From positions 1 to 36,537 of the forward strand of contig JAJPJN010000072.1 in NCBI GenBank assembly GCA_021324185.1: a stretch of DNA of 36,537 nt, read 5' to 3'. The notes beneath the pieces are model-generated. The model worked only from the letters and a program-made list of their open reading frames with translations, made no database searches and had not been told where the DNA came from. Shown here piece after piece: positions 1 to 8,952 of the stretch. Made by a program: the position numbers and the translations under genes. The stretch comes from Terriglobia bacterium (lineage in GTDB: Bacteria; Acidobacteriota; Terriglobia; Bryobacterales; Bryobacteraceae). Each line of letters starts with the position of its first letter. Position 1 is the stretch's first letter.

Positions 1-1
1 C

Positions 2-400
2 GGTGGCCAAGGCGCCAGCGCGACTCAGATCAGCCCGGTGGTATCAATTTACGGAGGACACAACTCCAGCAGCCCGTATTTCGATGGATCGGCCTTTGCC
101 AATCCACCGAATGGAGTGCTGGGGACCACCGGACATTACCTTGGCGGCGTATTCGGCCCGGGCTTGTTCCAGATGAATGCCACGGTTTCCCGCGTTTTCC
201 CGATCAAGGAGAGATTCAGCTTTCAGTTACAGGGCGAAGCTTACAACCTGACCAACACGCCGGTGTTTGCCAATCCGGGCGGAAGCTGCTGCTGGTCCAC
301 TACTCCGAGCGGAACAATAAATTACAACGGGTTCGGGATAATTTCTTCGACTAATTCGATACCACGCTACCTAGTAGTGGCCGGGTATCTGCGTTTTTAA
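2..400 (+). CDS. TonB-dependent receptor (Oar-like), C-terminal fragment
   Basis: This is the last 132 codons of a gene that begins before the window; the frame is open from base 2, so the GTG at 38 is internal. The residues have the alternating pattern of outer-membrane beta strands (for example FQMNATVSRVFPI, FSFQLQGEAYNLTNTPVF). The protein ends GYLRF, and a terminal aromatic residue is the usual outer-membrane barrel insertion signal. The pattern of N-T-P in the penultimate strands and R-x-F at the end matches the large carboxypeptidase-regulatory/TonB receptors that Acidobacteria carry in many copies. It lies 7 nt upstream of the enolase gene on the same strand, which suggests it is the outer-membrane port for the sugar handled by the following genes. 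The substrate itself cannot be read from this tail. Confidence 0.8.
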   Translation, partial: GGQGASATQISPVVSIYGGHNSSSPYFDGSAFANPPNGVLGTTGHYLGGVFGPGLFQMNATVSRVFPIKERFSFQLQGEAYNLTNTPVFANPGGSCCWSTTPSGTINYNGFGIISSTNSIPRYLVVAGYLRF

Positions 401-407
401 GTAGTCA

Positions 408-1649
408 GTGAAAATTCGTGATATTCGCGCGTACACCGTAACCGTTCCGCTGCATGCTGCTTTGCGGCATGCGAACGGGTGCCATTGGGGCCGGTTTGTC
501 CGAACAGTTATAGAAGTTGAAACCGATAACGGCCTTACCGGCTTAGGCGAGATGGGCGGCGGAGGCGAATCGGCTGAAGCCGCGATTCGCGGGCTGAAAC
601 GCTATTTAGTAGGTCATGATCCGGCGCAGTTGGAAGAGATGCGTTTCCGGATCGCAAACCCGACGGCATCGCTTTATAACAACCGGACTCAGCTACTGGC
701 GGCGCTGGAATTTGCGTGTCTGGACATATTGGGGCAGGCGTGGAATGTTCCGGTGCACGCGATACTCGGCGGCAAGCTGCGCGACCGGGTGCCGTTTGCA
801 TCCTATCTGTTCTGGCGTTTTGCCGATGAAAAAACGGGTAAAAGCGAGGTGCGAACAGCGGAGCAACTGATTGGGCTGGCACGGGAACTGAAACAAAAGT
901 ACGGCTTCAGCAGCCACAAATTGAAAGCCGGCGTTTTTCCGCCAGATTATGAAGTGGAAGCGTTTCGCGCATTGGCGAATGAGTTTCCGGGGGACAATGT
1001 GCGCATCGATCCAAACGGGGCGTGGTCTACCGAGCAGGCTATTCGCGTCGGGCAGGCAATTGAAGATCTGCGCAACGACTATTTAGAAGACCCGGTATAC
1101 GGGTTGAACGGCTTGCGGCGTGTTCGCCAGATGGTACGGATTCCGCTTGCGACGAACACGGTGGTGGTCAACTTCGAGCAGCTTTCGGCGAATATTCTGG
1201 ACATTGCCTGCGACGTTATTCTGCTCGATACGACGTTTTGGGGCGGCATCCGTCCTTGTATCAAAGCGGCGGGCGTGTGCGAGACGTTTCAACTCGGTGT
1301 CGCCGTTCACTCATCGGGCGAGCTGGGCATTCAACTTGCCACCATGCTGCATTTGGGCGCGGTGATTCCCAATCTGTCTTATGCGGCGGATGCGCATTAC
1401 CATCATTTGACCGATGACATTATTGAAGGCGGGCTGATGAAGTATGAAGGCGGTTCGATTGCGGTTCCGCAGGGGCCGGGGCTGGGCGTAAAGTTGAATC
1501 GCGAAAAGCTGCGGCAGTACCAGGAACTGTATCAGGAACTGGGCGGCTACCCCTATGATCAGGACCCGCTACGGCCGGGTTGGGCTCCTATTATTCCGAA
1601 TGACCGCTGGGCAGATCCGAAGGACGATCGTTGTCCGAGCTTGCGATGA
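408..1649 (+). CDS. Enolase-superfamily dehydratase, glucarate dehydratase-like
   Basis: A 413-residue mandelate racemase/muconate-lactonizing family protein with a GTG start at 408. The N-terminal capping domain covers about residues 1-130 and the barrel about 160-390. Glucarate dehydratase hallmarks are visible: K171-L-K173 (KxK acid/base), metal ligands D201, E227 and N250, and the D274/H301 pair (AVHSS). The Asn at the third metal position, in place of Asp/Glu, is typical of the glucarate dehydratase subgroup, and spacings agree closely with E. coli GudD. Expected reaction: dehydration of D-glucarate or a related aldarate to a keto-deoxy acid, in the cytoplasm. It overlaps the GH67 gene by 4 nt (ATGA). 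At 413 residues it is shorter than E. coli GudD (about 446). A related acid-sugar dehydratase activity is possible, so no gene symbol is given. Confidence 0.78.
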   Translation: MKIRDIRAYTVTVPLHAALRHANGCHWGRFVRTVIEVETDNGLTGLGEMGGGGESAEAAIRGLKRYLVGHDPAQLEEMRFRIANPTASLYNNRTQLLAALEFACLDILGQAWNVPVHAILGGKLRDRVPFASYLFWRFADEKTGKSEVRTAEQLIGLARELKQKYGFSSHKLKAGVFPPDYEVEAFRALANEFPGDNVRIDPNGAWSTEQAIRVGQAIEDLRNDYLEDPVYGLNGLRRVRQMVRIPLATNTVVVNFEQLSANILDIACDVILLDTTFWGGIRPCIKAAGVCETFQLGVAVHSSGELGIQLATMLHLGAVIPNLSYAADAHYHHLTDDIIEGGLMKYEGGSIAVPQGPGLGVKLNREKLRQYQELYQELGGYPYDQDPLRPGWAPIIPNDRWADPKDDRCPSLR

Positions 1650-4168
1650 AGGGTTCTGTCTTACTGCTGTTCGTTTTCGCTGTCACGATGCGGGCCGAGA
1701 CGGGCTATGCCGCCTGGCTGCGCTACGCGCCGGTCCAAGATGCAAACGTTCGCCTGATGTACCAGCGGCTGCCTGCCGTCGCGGTTGCATTAGACTCTTC
1801 TGCTGTTGAGGAAAGCGCGCAGAAAGAGCTGATTCGCGGCGTTCAAAGCATGTTGGGCCGCACGCTGCGCATGGATGCGCGGCTACCGGATGAAGATTGC
1901 ATTCTGCTGGGGACGCTGGCAGCCGTGAAGCAGGCGGCGCCAAGCATGCTGCTGCCGCAGCAGTTGCCTGACGATGCTTATCTGCTGGAGACGACGGCTG
2001 CGCATGGGCACAAAATTCTTTTGATCACGGCGACGAATGATCGCGGTGTTTTGTATGGTACGTTCGCGCTTCTGCGCAAGATGGCACTGCAACAAGACCT
2101 GGATCACGTGATGGAACAGAGCGCGCCATATGCGCCGATTCGCTGGACCAACGAGTGGAACAACCTGGATGGCAGCATTGAACGCGGATATGCGGGGCGC
2201 TCGATATTCTTTGATAACGGCAAAGTTGTTCAGGATTTGAGCCGGGCGGGCGACTACGCCCGTTTGCTGGCATCGCTCGGAATCGATGGCTGCACGGTGA
2301 ACAACGTGAATGCGAACCCGCTGGTGCTCTCGTCCGATTTTTTGCCGCAGATTGCGCGCATAGCCGATGTGTTCCGGCCGTGGGGCGTGCGGCTTTCGAT
2401 TTCTGTGGACTTCAGCAGCCCGAAGACGATCGGGCATCTGGATACATTTGATCCGCTGGACCCGAAAGTCGCCGCGTGGTGGAAAGAAAAGGCCGATGAG
2501 CTCTACAAACTGATTCCGGATTTCGGCGGCATGGTGCTGAAAGCGGATTCTGAAGGACGCGTGGGGCCGTCGACGTATGGCCGCACACATGCGGATGCCG
2601 CGAATGTGATTGCGCGAGCTTTGAAGCCGCATGGCGGCGTGCTGATCTATCGCGGATTCGTTTACAACCACCATATGGACTGGCGCGATCTGAAGAATGA
2701 CCGCGCGCGCGCCGCCTACGACAACTTCGCGAAGCTTGACGGGAAATTCGATGACAATGTTTTGATCCAGATCAAGTACGGGCCGATCGATTTCCAGGTG
2801 AGAGAACCGGTTTCGCCGCTGTTCGGCGCGCTGAAGCACACCAACATGACACTGGAGCTTCAAGTCACGCAAGAGTATACGGGGCAGCAACGCCATCTCT
2901 GTTTTCTGCTGCCGATGTGGGAAGAAATTCTCAACTTCGATATGCGCGTGAACAACCAGCGAACGCTGGTGAAGGACATCGTTTCCGGAAAAACCTTCGG
3001 CCGGCCGCTGGGTGGTTTTGTGGCTGTGACCAATGTTGGGCGGGATGAAAACTGGCTGGGCTACGACCTGGCGATGGCGAACTTATATGCGTTCGGCCGC
3101 ATTGCCTGGAACGCGAATTTATCCGCCGCTCAAATTGTTGATGAATGGACGCGGCTGACATTCGGGCAGAATGACCGGGTGCTGAAAACGATTGACGATC
3201 TGGAACTGGAATCCTGGCGCGTGTACGAAGAGTACACGGGACCGCTGGGCGCCGGCGGCCTGACCGATATCGCGGGGGATGCGCAACATATCTATATCGG
3301 CAGCCATTACGGTCCGGGAATCGAATCATCGGAGCGCAACGGCTGGGGGCAGTGGCATCGAGCGGATAAAAAAGGAATCGGGATGGATCGCACGGTGGCG
3401 ACGGGAACGGGTTACATCGGCCAGTATCCGCCGGAAGTGGCCGCGATGTATGAGTCGCTGAAGACGTGTCCGGACAACCTGCTGCTGTTTTTTCATCATG
3501 TTTCTTATCAGTACGTTCTGCATTCGGGCAAAACGGTTATTCAGCACATCTACGATTCGCATTACGAAGGGGCGGCCGAGGCGCAGACATTCCCCGAGCG
3601 CTGGAAAGCGCTGCGCGGGCTGGTGGATGAACAGCGGTTTGAGGCTGTGTTGAAGAAACTGGAATACCAGGCGGGTCATGCGATTGTGTGGCGCGACACA
3701 GTTTGCAACTGGTTCTTTCACGAATCGGGCATTGCCGATGCGAAAGGCCGCGTGGGTCATCATCCGGATCGAATCGAAGCGGAAGCGATGTCGCTTGCGG
3801 GCTACGCGGTGACGGATGTTTCGCCGTGGGAGGACGCTTCGGGCGCGAAGGCGATTACGTGTCCGGCTGAGAAGTGCAGTGCCAGTGTGAAGTTCGAAGG
3901 CAAGCCGGGATGGTACAACCTGGCGGTGCAGTATTTTGATCAAAATAACGGCGTGTCGCATTTCGAAGCGTTTATCAATGGACAACAAGTGGGGGCGTGG
4001 ACTGCGGATGAGTGGCTGCCGACGCGGAAGCCCGATTCCAATTCGAGCACGCGCTACGTAACGGGCGCGCTGGCGCTGCGTCCGGGTGATGAGGTGAGGA
4101 TTGTGGGAGTTCCGGATGGGGGCGAGCGGGCCGCCATCGATTACATCGAGATCATGCCATGCAAGTGA
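1646..4168 (+). CDS. GH67 alpha-glucuronidase with extra C-terminal domain
   Basis: An 840-residue secreted alpha-glucuronidase. The ATG at 1646 is preferred over an earlier TTG at 1631 because it starts directly with a signal peptide ([16 protein letters not shown]) and forms an ATGA overlap with the upstream stop. GH67 enzymes remove (4-O-methyl)-glucuronic acid from the non-reducing end of xylo-oligosaccharides. Catalytic residues are present: the acid E303 in KADSEG and the base pair D382 (GPIDFQ) and E410 (VTQEYTG), with the same 79- and 28-residue spacing as Geobacillus AguA (E285, D364, E392). Residues about 1-120 form the family's N-terminal beta domain and the barrel follows. About 125 residues after 715 (from [10 protein letters not shown] to the end) are not part of the classical ~700-residue enzyme and look like a beta-sandwich, possibly carbohydrate-binding. 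It overlaps the esterase gene by 10 nt. Confidence 0.95.
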   Translation: MKGSVLLLFVFAVTMRAETGYAAWLRYAPVQDANVRLMYQRLPAVAVALDSSAVEESAQKELIRGVQSMLGRTLRMDARLPDEDCILLGTLAAVKQAAPSMLLPQQLPDDAYLLETTAAHGHKILLITATNDRGVLYGTFALLRKMALQQDLDHVMEQSAPYAPIRWTNEWNNLDGSIERGYAGRSIFFDNGKVVQDLSRAGDYARLLASLGIDGCTVNNVNANPLVLSSDFLPQIARIADVFRPWGVRLSISVDFSSPKTIGHLDTFDPLDPKVAAWWKEKADELYKLIPDFGGMVLKADSEGRVGPSTYGRTHADAANVIARALKPHGGVLIYRGFVYNHHMDWRDLKNDRARAAYDNFAKLDGKFDDNVLIQIKYGPIDFQVREPVSPLFGALKHTNMTLELQVTQEYTGQQRHLCFLLPMWEEILNFDMRVNNQRTLVKDIVSGKTFGRPLGGFVAVTNVGRDENWLGYDLAMANLYAFGRIAWNANLSAAQIVDEWTRLTFGQNDRVLKTIDDLELESWRVYEEYTGPLGAGGLTDIAGDAQHIYIGSHYGPGIESSERNGWGQWHRADKKGIGMDRTVATGTGYIGQYPPEVAAMYESLKTCPDNLLLFFHHVSYQYVLHSGKTVIQHIYDSHYEGAAEAQTFPERWKALRGLVDEQRFEAVLKKLEYQAGHAIVWRDTVCNWFFHESGIADAKGRVGHHPDRIEAEAMSLAGYAVTDVSPWEDASGAKAITCPAEKCSASVKFEGKPGWYNLAVQYFDQNNGVSHFEAFINGQQVGAWTADEWLPTRKPDSNSSTRYVTGALALRPGDEVRIVGVPDGGERAAIDYIEIMPCK

Positions 4169-5388
4169 CAAAATTTTTTCTTGCCGTTGCGGCGTTTGCG
4201 GTGCTTCAAGCGCAGCCGCCGAACACATGGATAGGCTCCTGGGCGACGTCCCAGCAAATACCGGAGCCGCAAAATTCGATTGCGCCGGACGATCTGCGCG
4301 ATGCGACCCTGCGCCAGATTGTTCATCTTTCTGTGGGAGGCCGGAGGATACGCGTGCATGTGTCGAATGCTTTCGGGACTGCGCCGCTGCGTCTGACCGG
4401 CGTTCATGTGGCGCGCGCGGTTTCTGTGTCCTCGGCGGCGATCGAGAGCGGGACGGATCGGGCTCTTACATTTCACGGGGGCGCGGACGTAACGATTCCG
4501 GCCGGGGCCGAGTTTCTCTCTGATCCGATCGATTACCCAATGGCGGCTTTGAGCGATCTGGTAATCAGTATTCATTACGATGAGCCGCCGGCTCAGGAGA
4601 CCGGGCATCCGGGCTCGCGCGCGACATCTTATCTGGCGCACGGCGATCTGATTTCTGCTCCCGATCTTCCGAACGCGAAGAAGATCGATCACTGGTATCA
4701 GCTCTCCGGTGTGGATGTGCAGGGTTCTGCGAACGGAGCGGCGATTGTGGCGCTTGGGGATTCGATTACGGATGGACATGGGGCGACCACGAACGGGAAT
4801 AACCGCTGGACGGACGTGCTGGCGCGCAGACTGCAAAGCGCGCCTGGGTATCGGAATATCGGCGTTCTCAATCAGGGCATCGGGGGGAACCATCTGCTGA
4901 CGGACGGGCTGGGGCCGAACGCGCTGTCTCGTTTTGACCGAGATGTGCTTGCACAGCCGGGCGTGCGGTATCTGATCGTACTCGAAGGTGTGAATGACTT
5001 GGGCGGGCTGGCGCGCAGAGGCAATGCTACGCCGGCGGAACATGCGGCGCTGGTGCAACAGATTCTTGCGGCTTACGAACAGCTTGTTACGCGGGCGCAT
5101 ACGCACGGCATCAAGGTGATCGGGGGGACGATTCTGCCGTATATGGGCTCGGATTATTATCATCCGGGCGCGGCGGATGAACCGGACCGCGAAGCTGTGA
5201 ACAAGTGGATCCGGGTGCCGGGCCATTTCGATGCGGTGATCGATTTCGATGCAATTACGCGCGACCCGGAGCATCCGGACCGAATGCGGCCGGCGTTCGA
5301 TTCAGGCGATCATCTGCATCCATCGCCAGCGGGATATGCAGCGATGGCAGACGGCATTTCGTTGTCGTTGTTCGGCGCGGCGAAGTAG
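4159..5388 (+). CDS. SGNH/GDSL hydrolase, probable xylan-type esterase
   Basis: A 409-residue secreted esterase starting at the ATG overlapping the GH67 stop. Signal peptide: KFFLAVAAFAVLQAQ. An N-terminal beta domain (about 25-185) precedes the SGNH domain. All blocks are visible: GDS with nucleophile S202 (VALGDSITDGHG), the block II glycine in NQGIGGN, block III GVND with N279, and block V D384-H-L-H387. The layout resembles the XynE-like branch of SGNH hydrolases, which includes acetyl-xylan esterases. Deacetylation of glucuronoxylan would clear the way for the GH67 and GH115 enzymes beside it. The substrate is inferred from context; a rhamnogalacturonan or other acetyl ester is possible. 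It is convergent with the GH115 gene, with two bases between the stops. Confidence 0.88.
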   Translation: MQVTKFFLAVAAFAVLQAQPPNTWIGSWATSQQIPEPQNSIAPDDLRDATLRQIVHLSVGGRRIRVHVSNAFGTAPLRLTGVHVARAVSVSSAAIESGTDRALTFHGGADVTIPAGAEFLSDPIDYPMAALSDLVISIHYDEPPAQETGHPGSRATSYLAHGDLISAPDLPNAKKIDHWYQLSGVDVQGSANGAAIVALGDSITDGHGATTNGNNRWTDVLARRLQSAPGYRNIGVLNQGIGGNHLLTDGLGPNALSRFDRDVLAQPGVRYLIVLEGVNDLGGLARRGNATPAEHAALVQQILAAYEQLVTRAHTHGIKVIGGTILPYMGSDYYHPGAADEPDREAVNKWIRVPGHFDAVIDFDAITRDPEHPDRMRPAFDSGDHLHPSPAGYAAMADGISLSLFGAAK

Positions 5389-5390
5389 AC

Positions 5391-7514
5391 CTATTTCACA
5401 TCCGCCGTGCGGTCGCCTTCATAGTGCATGATGTGGTAGTAAGCTTCCCAGCCGTCCCATAAGACCGGGGGCGCGAGGTGCGTTTCCGGATCGTCGATGA
5501 ACTTTGTCATGACTTCCACGATCTGCCGGGTGCGGTAGATTCCGGTGAGCCAGTCGCCGCGATACCAGTGTTTCCATTTGCCGTATTCGGCGGCTGCTTC
5601 GGCCCGCTCAATTTCATCGAAGGCGCTTAAGGCTTCCGCGAGATCTTTGTGCGCCTGCGCCGTGTCTTTGTTTTGCGCGTCCTGGATGGCTTTCGAAACC
5701 AGGTAGAGAATGCGATTGCTTTGGCGATTGATGGCGATCATCGCGAGCACTTGGGCGTGATAAAAAGGCCGGCGCAGGGTGGGGATGAGCGGCTCAATCG
5801 CAATGGCGTCTTTCCAGACTGCATCCCAGCGCGATTGCGCATCGCCACATTGTTGAATTTCCCTTGCGACGGTCTGGCGCAGCCATTCTTTTCCGGCCGG
5901 CCGCATCGATGCGCCCGGCAGAAGCACATGCGGCGGAGACCACTTGGGGGCTTGGCTCGGTATGGAATAGAGCGGGGCGTCGATCATATAGGTCAGCAAC
6001 ATCATCCGGGATTCAGTGTGATAGAGCTGATCACCGTATTCGCGCGGCGGATCTCCGAAATGCGCCGGCGCTTTGAAGTACTGTTTGTAGAGTTCAACCA
6101 GCTTCGGCGCGGCTTTCTCGCCAAATTCCTTTGTGGACCAGCGGCGGTAAAATTCGTCCGGATTGGTGGCGACGGGCAGGCCATTCCAGGCGGCATCCAT
6201 AACTGCCTGGGTGGACATGGAGACGGGGCGAATGTCGCTGGTGTTGACGAGAAAATAGCTCGTCGCGTCTGCTTTGATGTAGCGGCCCATTTCCGAAAAG
6301 CTCCGCTCCAGCGGAACCATTTCCGTCAGTTGATTGGCACGCCCGTTCATCATGGCGACGTGATCGTAAATGCCCTGCCCGGCAGTTACATCGCCGTGGT
6401 CTTGTATGTAGCCGTAACCGTCGTCCGCCCAAACGGTTGAGACGCCGGAAGGAATCTTGAGTAAGCCTTGCTGCACGAGGCGCGCGCCTTCCTGCCATAG
6501 ATTCGTGACAAATTTCGCATCGGGGCGGACGGCGCGCACGATGCCGATCTGATCTGCAATCGCTTTGCTGATCAGTTGGGCGAGCGCTTTGTTATCGTTC
6601 TGAACGCTGGGGTCCATGGATGCATAGGTCACATCCGATAGCCCGCGCAGTCCAACGGACCAAACGACTTCCTGATTAGGCAGATAGGAATTGACGGCGT
6701 TGCGCCAGGCACGCTCGAGAATCTCCGGGTGCGTTGTGTAGTTGTACGGGACATTCTGCGGCCAGCGCGCGACGTTCAATCCCAGCGGGATGGCGTGATG
6801 CTGGGTTACGATGAGGCCGCGTTTGGCGGCCAGCTTCACTTGCGCATCGTCGGGGAAAATCCAGGTGCCCGGCGCAACCATATTGCCTTTGAGACGCAGG
6901 ATGGTTTCGTAAATTTTGTTCCAAACGTCTAAAGAGATTCCGGTGTTTTCGTTTGAGGGAGCAGGCGCCCAGCCGGTCAGCATGTCTTCGTCGTTGATGA
7001 AGAGGCCGCGGTATTTAAAGACGGGCGGGCGGAAGCGCTCTTCGAGCGGCTCAGGAATGGTGATGGAGCTGCGATGGGCGGGCTCACTGTCGGTCCAGTA
7101 ATACATGGGATCGACGCCGAGATATTTTTCCGAAAATTGATAGACAGCATAGATCGTGCCGCGCATGTCGGCCCCCGCAAGCACGATGTTGTTGGCGCGG
7201 GCTGAGATCGAAAAAGACTCGGGCGCACTTAATCCGGCGGGGCGCAACGGATCGGGAAGGTGCGCCGGTTCGCCGATCAGAATGGCGGGGGCGGCGGCAT
7301 TCGTTTCTGCGCTGAGAATTTTCAGAGGCTCGCCCATGACCTTGCGGAAATCATTGGCCAGATCTTCCGCGGCCTGGCGGACGGGCTCAGGTTCATCCGG
7401 CGCAAGAACGATTACGGCGGTGCGATCGAGGACAATGCCGCGGCTGTTCCGGGCGGACGAAGATGACGTGGCGGCCAGGACGGCGGCGGTAACAACAGCG
7501 AGCACGAATTTCAT
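5391..7514 (-). CDS. GH115 alpha-(4-O-methyl)-glucuronidase
   Basis: A 707-residue exported enzyme. The ATG at 7514 gives a clean signal peptide (MKFVLAVVTAAVLAATSSS); upstream in-frame codons back to 7628 read as non-coding. Residues about 30-160 form the N-terminal domain (AILIGEP, GADMRGTIYAVYQFSE). The barrel begins at RGLFINDEDMLTGWAP (about 169) with KGNMVAPGTW (209), WSVGLRGLSD (285) and VWADDGYGY (361), all GH115 hallmarks. GH115 releases MeGlcA from internal as well as terminal xylose, complementing GH67. It ends about residue 707 (GDRTADVK), so the large C-terminal beta domain of many GH115 proteins (often 800-1000 residues in total) is absent or very short. It runs opposite to the other locus genes and shares a 98-nt upstream region with the MFS gene at 7613. 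Confidence 0.92.
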   Translation of the reverse strand: MKFVLAVVTAAVLAATSSSSARNSRGIVLDRTAVIVLAPDEPEPVRQAAEDLANDFRKVMGEPLKILSAETNAAAPAILIGEPAHLPDPLRPAGLSAPESFSISARANNIVLAGADMRGTIYAVYQFSEKYLGVDPMYYWTDSEPAHRSSITIPEPLEERFRPPVFKYRGLFINDEDMLTGWAPAPSNENTGISLDVWNKIYETILRLKGNMVAPGTWIFPDDAQVKLAAKRGLIVTQHHAIPLGLNVARWPQNVPYNYTTHPEILERAWRNAVNSYLPNQEVVWSVGLRGLSDVTYASMDPSVQNDNKALAQLISKAIADQIGIVRAVRPDAKFVTNLWQEGARLVQQGLLKIPSGVSTVWADDGYGYIQDHGDVTAGQGIYDHVAMMNGRANQLTEMVPLERSFSEMGRYIKADATSYFLVNTSDIRPVSMSTQAVMDAAWNGLPVATNPDEFYRRWSTKEFGEKAAPKLVELYKQYFKAPAHFGDPPREYGDQLYHTESRMMLLTYMIDAPLYSIPSQAPKWSPPHVLLPGASMRPAGKEWLRQTVAREIQQCGDAQSRWDAVWKDAIAIEPLIPTLRRPFYHAQVLAMIAINRQSNRILYLVSKAIQDAQNKDTAQAHKDLAEALSAFDEIERAEAAAEYGKWKHWYRGDWLTGIYRTRQIVEVMTKFIDDPETHLAPPVLWDGWEAYYHIMHYEGDRTADVK

Positions 7515-7590
7515 GAGAATGATTGTATTCCTTTTTGTAGGCGACTCAAACAAATTGACGGCCCGGGGGCTCGATACAATCGCGGGATGT

Positions 7591-7601
7591 GTTCTCAGAA
7601 C
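7591..7601. promoter_or_regulatory. Perfect odd palindrome in the GH115/MFS divergent region
   Basis: GTTCT-C-AGAAC, a perfect 5-bp-arm palindrome 11 nt upstream of the GTG of the sugar porter. A weak promoter-like pair lies just upstream on the plus strand (TTGACG at 7555-7560, TACAAT at 7575-7580), but its 14-nt spacer is short. The position between two divergently read uronoxylan genes suits an operator for a sugar-responsive repressor. No regulator gene is in the window, so the role is an inference. Confidence 0.3.
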
Positions 7602-7612
7602 TGTGAGCCAAC

Positions 7613-8941
7613 GTGCAACTAAATTCATTCCTACTTAGAAGTTCCGGCGTAGCGGCGTTAGGCGGGCTGCTCTTCGGCTTTGATACGGCGGTGATAGCGG
7701 GGACAACGGATGCGCTGCGCGGCACGTATCATTTGACTCCGGGAATGGTTGGCATCACGGTAGCGAGCGCGCTGTGGGGCACCATTTTGGGCGCCATGTT
7801 CGCGGGGATACCGGGGGACCGTTACGGCCGCCGGGACAGCTTGCGCGTTATGGCGGTGTTTTATGTGCTTTCGGCGGTGGGCTGCGCTTTTGCGTGGAAC
7901 TGGTACGCGTTGCTCGCATTTCGGCTCATCGGCGGGCTGGGAATCGGCGGATCCTCTGTTCTGGGGCCGATGTATATCGCGGAGGTTTCACCGGCGAAGT
8001 GGCGGGGGCGTCTGGTCGGTTTCTTTCAATTCAATGTGGTCGTGGGAATTCTGCTGGCGTACCTTTCGAACTATCTGATCGGGCAGGCGGGATTTGGCGC
8101 TACGGAGTGGCGTTGGAAGCTGGGCGTCTCGGCCATTCCGGCGGTTCTTTTCCTCCTGATGCTGTTCGGCATTGCGCGCAGCCCGCGCTGGCTGGTGGCA
8201 AAGAAGCGGCTGGATGAGGCGCGGCACGTGCTGAAGAAGATCGGCGAACCGAACATAGAAGCCGAGATACAAGACATCGCTGCTTCGATTGATATCGAGC
8301 ATTCGCACGAGCGCGAGCCGTTCTTCTCCCGGAAATATGCGCGCCCGATATTTTTGGCGGTGGCCATCGGATTTTTCAATCAGATGCTGGGCGTCAATGC
8401 GATTCTCTACTACCTGAACGATATCTTCTTGCGAGCAGGGTTCAGCAAAGTCTCAGGCGATCTGCAGGCCGTCGCGGTCGGCCTGACAAATCTGGTTGCG
8501 ACGGTGATCGCGATGTCTTTGATCGATCATGCCGGGCGACGTACGCTGCTGCTGATCGGATCGGTGGGGTGCGCTGCATCGCTAGCGGGAGTAGCGTGGG
8601 TGTTTGGAACACAGAGTCATCAGTCGCTGCTGGTTTGGCTGCTGGTAGGCTTTATTGCGTTCTTCTCGTTCTCACAAGGCGCGGTGATCTGGGTCTATAT
8701 CAGCGAGATTTTCCCGAATCGCGTGCGCGCGAAGGGACAGAGCCTCGGGAGCTTTACTCATTGGGCGATGAACGCGGTGGTTTCGGGGCTGTTTCCGGTT
8801 GTGGCCGCGCATTCGCACGCAGCGCCGTTCGCATTCTTCTCCTGCATGGCGATTGTGCAGTTCTTTGTGGTGCTGTTTCTGTTTCCGGAAACCAAGGCAG
8901 TGTCGCTTGAGGATATGCAACGGAGATTGGGAATTGCGTAA
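7613..8941 (+). CDS. MFS sugar porter family transporter
   Basis: A 442-residue inner-membrane symporter. GTG at 7613 is used because an in-frame TGA lies at 7604 and no other good start precedes the first membrane helix. The sugar-porter signature follows at once (GGLLFGFDTAVIAGTTDALR), then the loop motif GDRYGRRDS between helices 2 and 3, RLIGGLGIGGSSVLGPMYIAE in helix 4, an R-S-P-R-W loop and VYISEIFPNRVRAKGQS before helix 11. About twelve hydrophobic segments are visible. Family members import hexoses or pentoses with protons, so xylose or a released oligosaccharide unit is plausible here. It starts the plus-strand operon and ends 11 nt before a second MFS gene. Confidence 0.88.
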   Translation: MQLNSFLLRSSGVAALGGLLFGFDTAVIAGTTDALRGTYHLTPGMVGITVASALWGTILGAMFAGIPGDRYGRRDSLRVMAVFYVLSAVGCAFAWNWYALLAFRLIGGLGIGGSSVLGPMYIAEVSPAKWRGRLVGFFQFNVVVGILLAYLSNYLIGQAGFGATEWRWKLGVSAIPAVLFLLMLFGIARSPRWLVAKKRLDEARHVLKKIGEPNIEAEIQDIAASIDIEHSHEREPFFSRKYARPIFLAVAIGFFNQMLGVNAILYYLNDIFLRAGFSKVSGDLQAVAVGLTNLVATVIAMSLIDHAGRRTLLLIGSVGCAASLAGVAWVFGTQSHQSLLVWLLVGFIAFFSFSQGAVIWVYISEIFPNRVRAKGQSLGSFTHWAMNAVVSGLFPVVAAHSHAAPFAFFSCMAIVQFFVVLFLFPETKAVSLEDMQRRLGIA

Positions 8942-8952
8942 GCCGCGGCAGT

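Noticed and set aside
1883-2896. Long open frame (337 codons) antisense to GH67
   Set aside because: It lies wholly inside a clear GH67 gene, is Arg/His/Gln-rich, and matches no protein family; typical of high-GC antisense frames.
4141-5274. 377-codon antisense frame over the SGNH esterase
   Set aside because: Fully opposite a gene with all catalytic blocks; composition is Arg-rich and has no motif.
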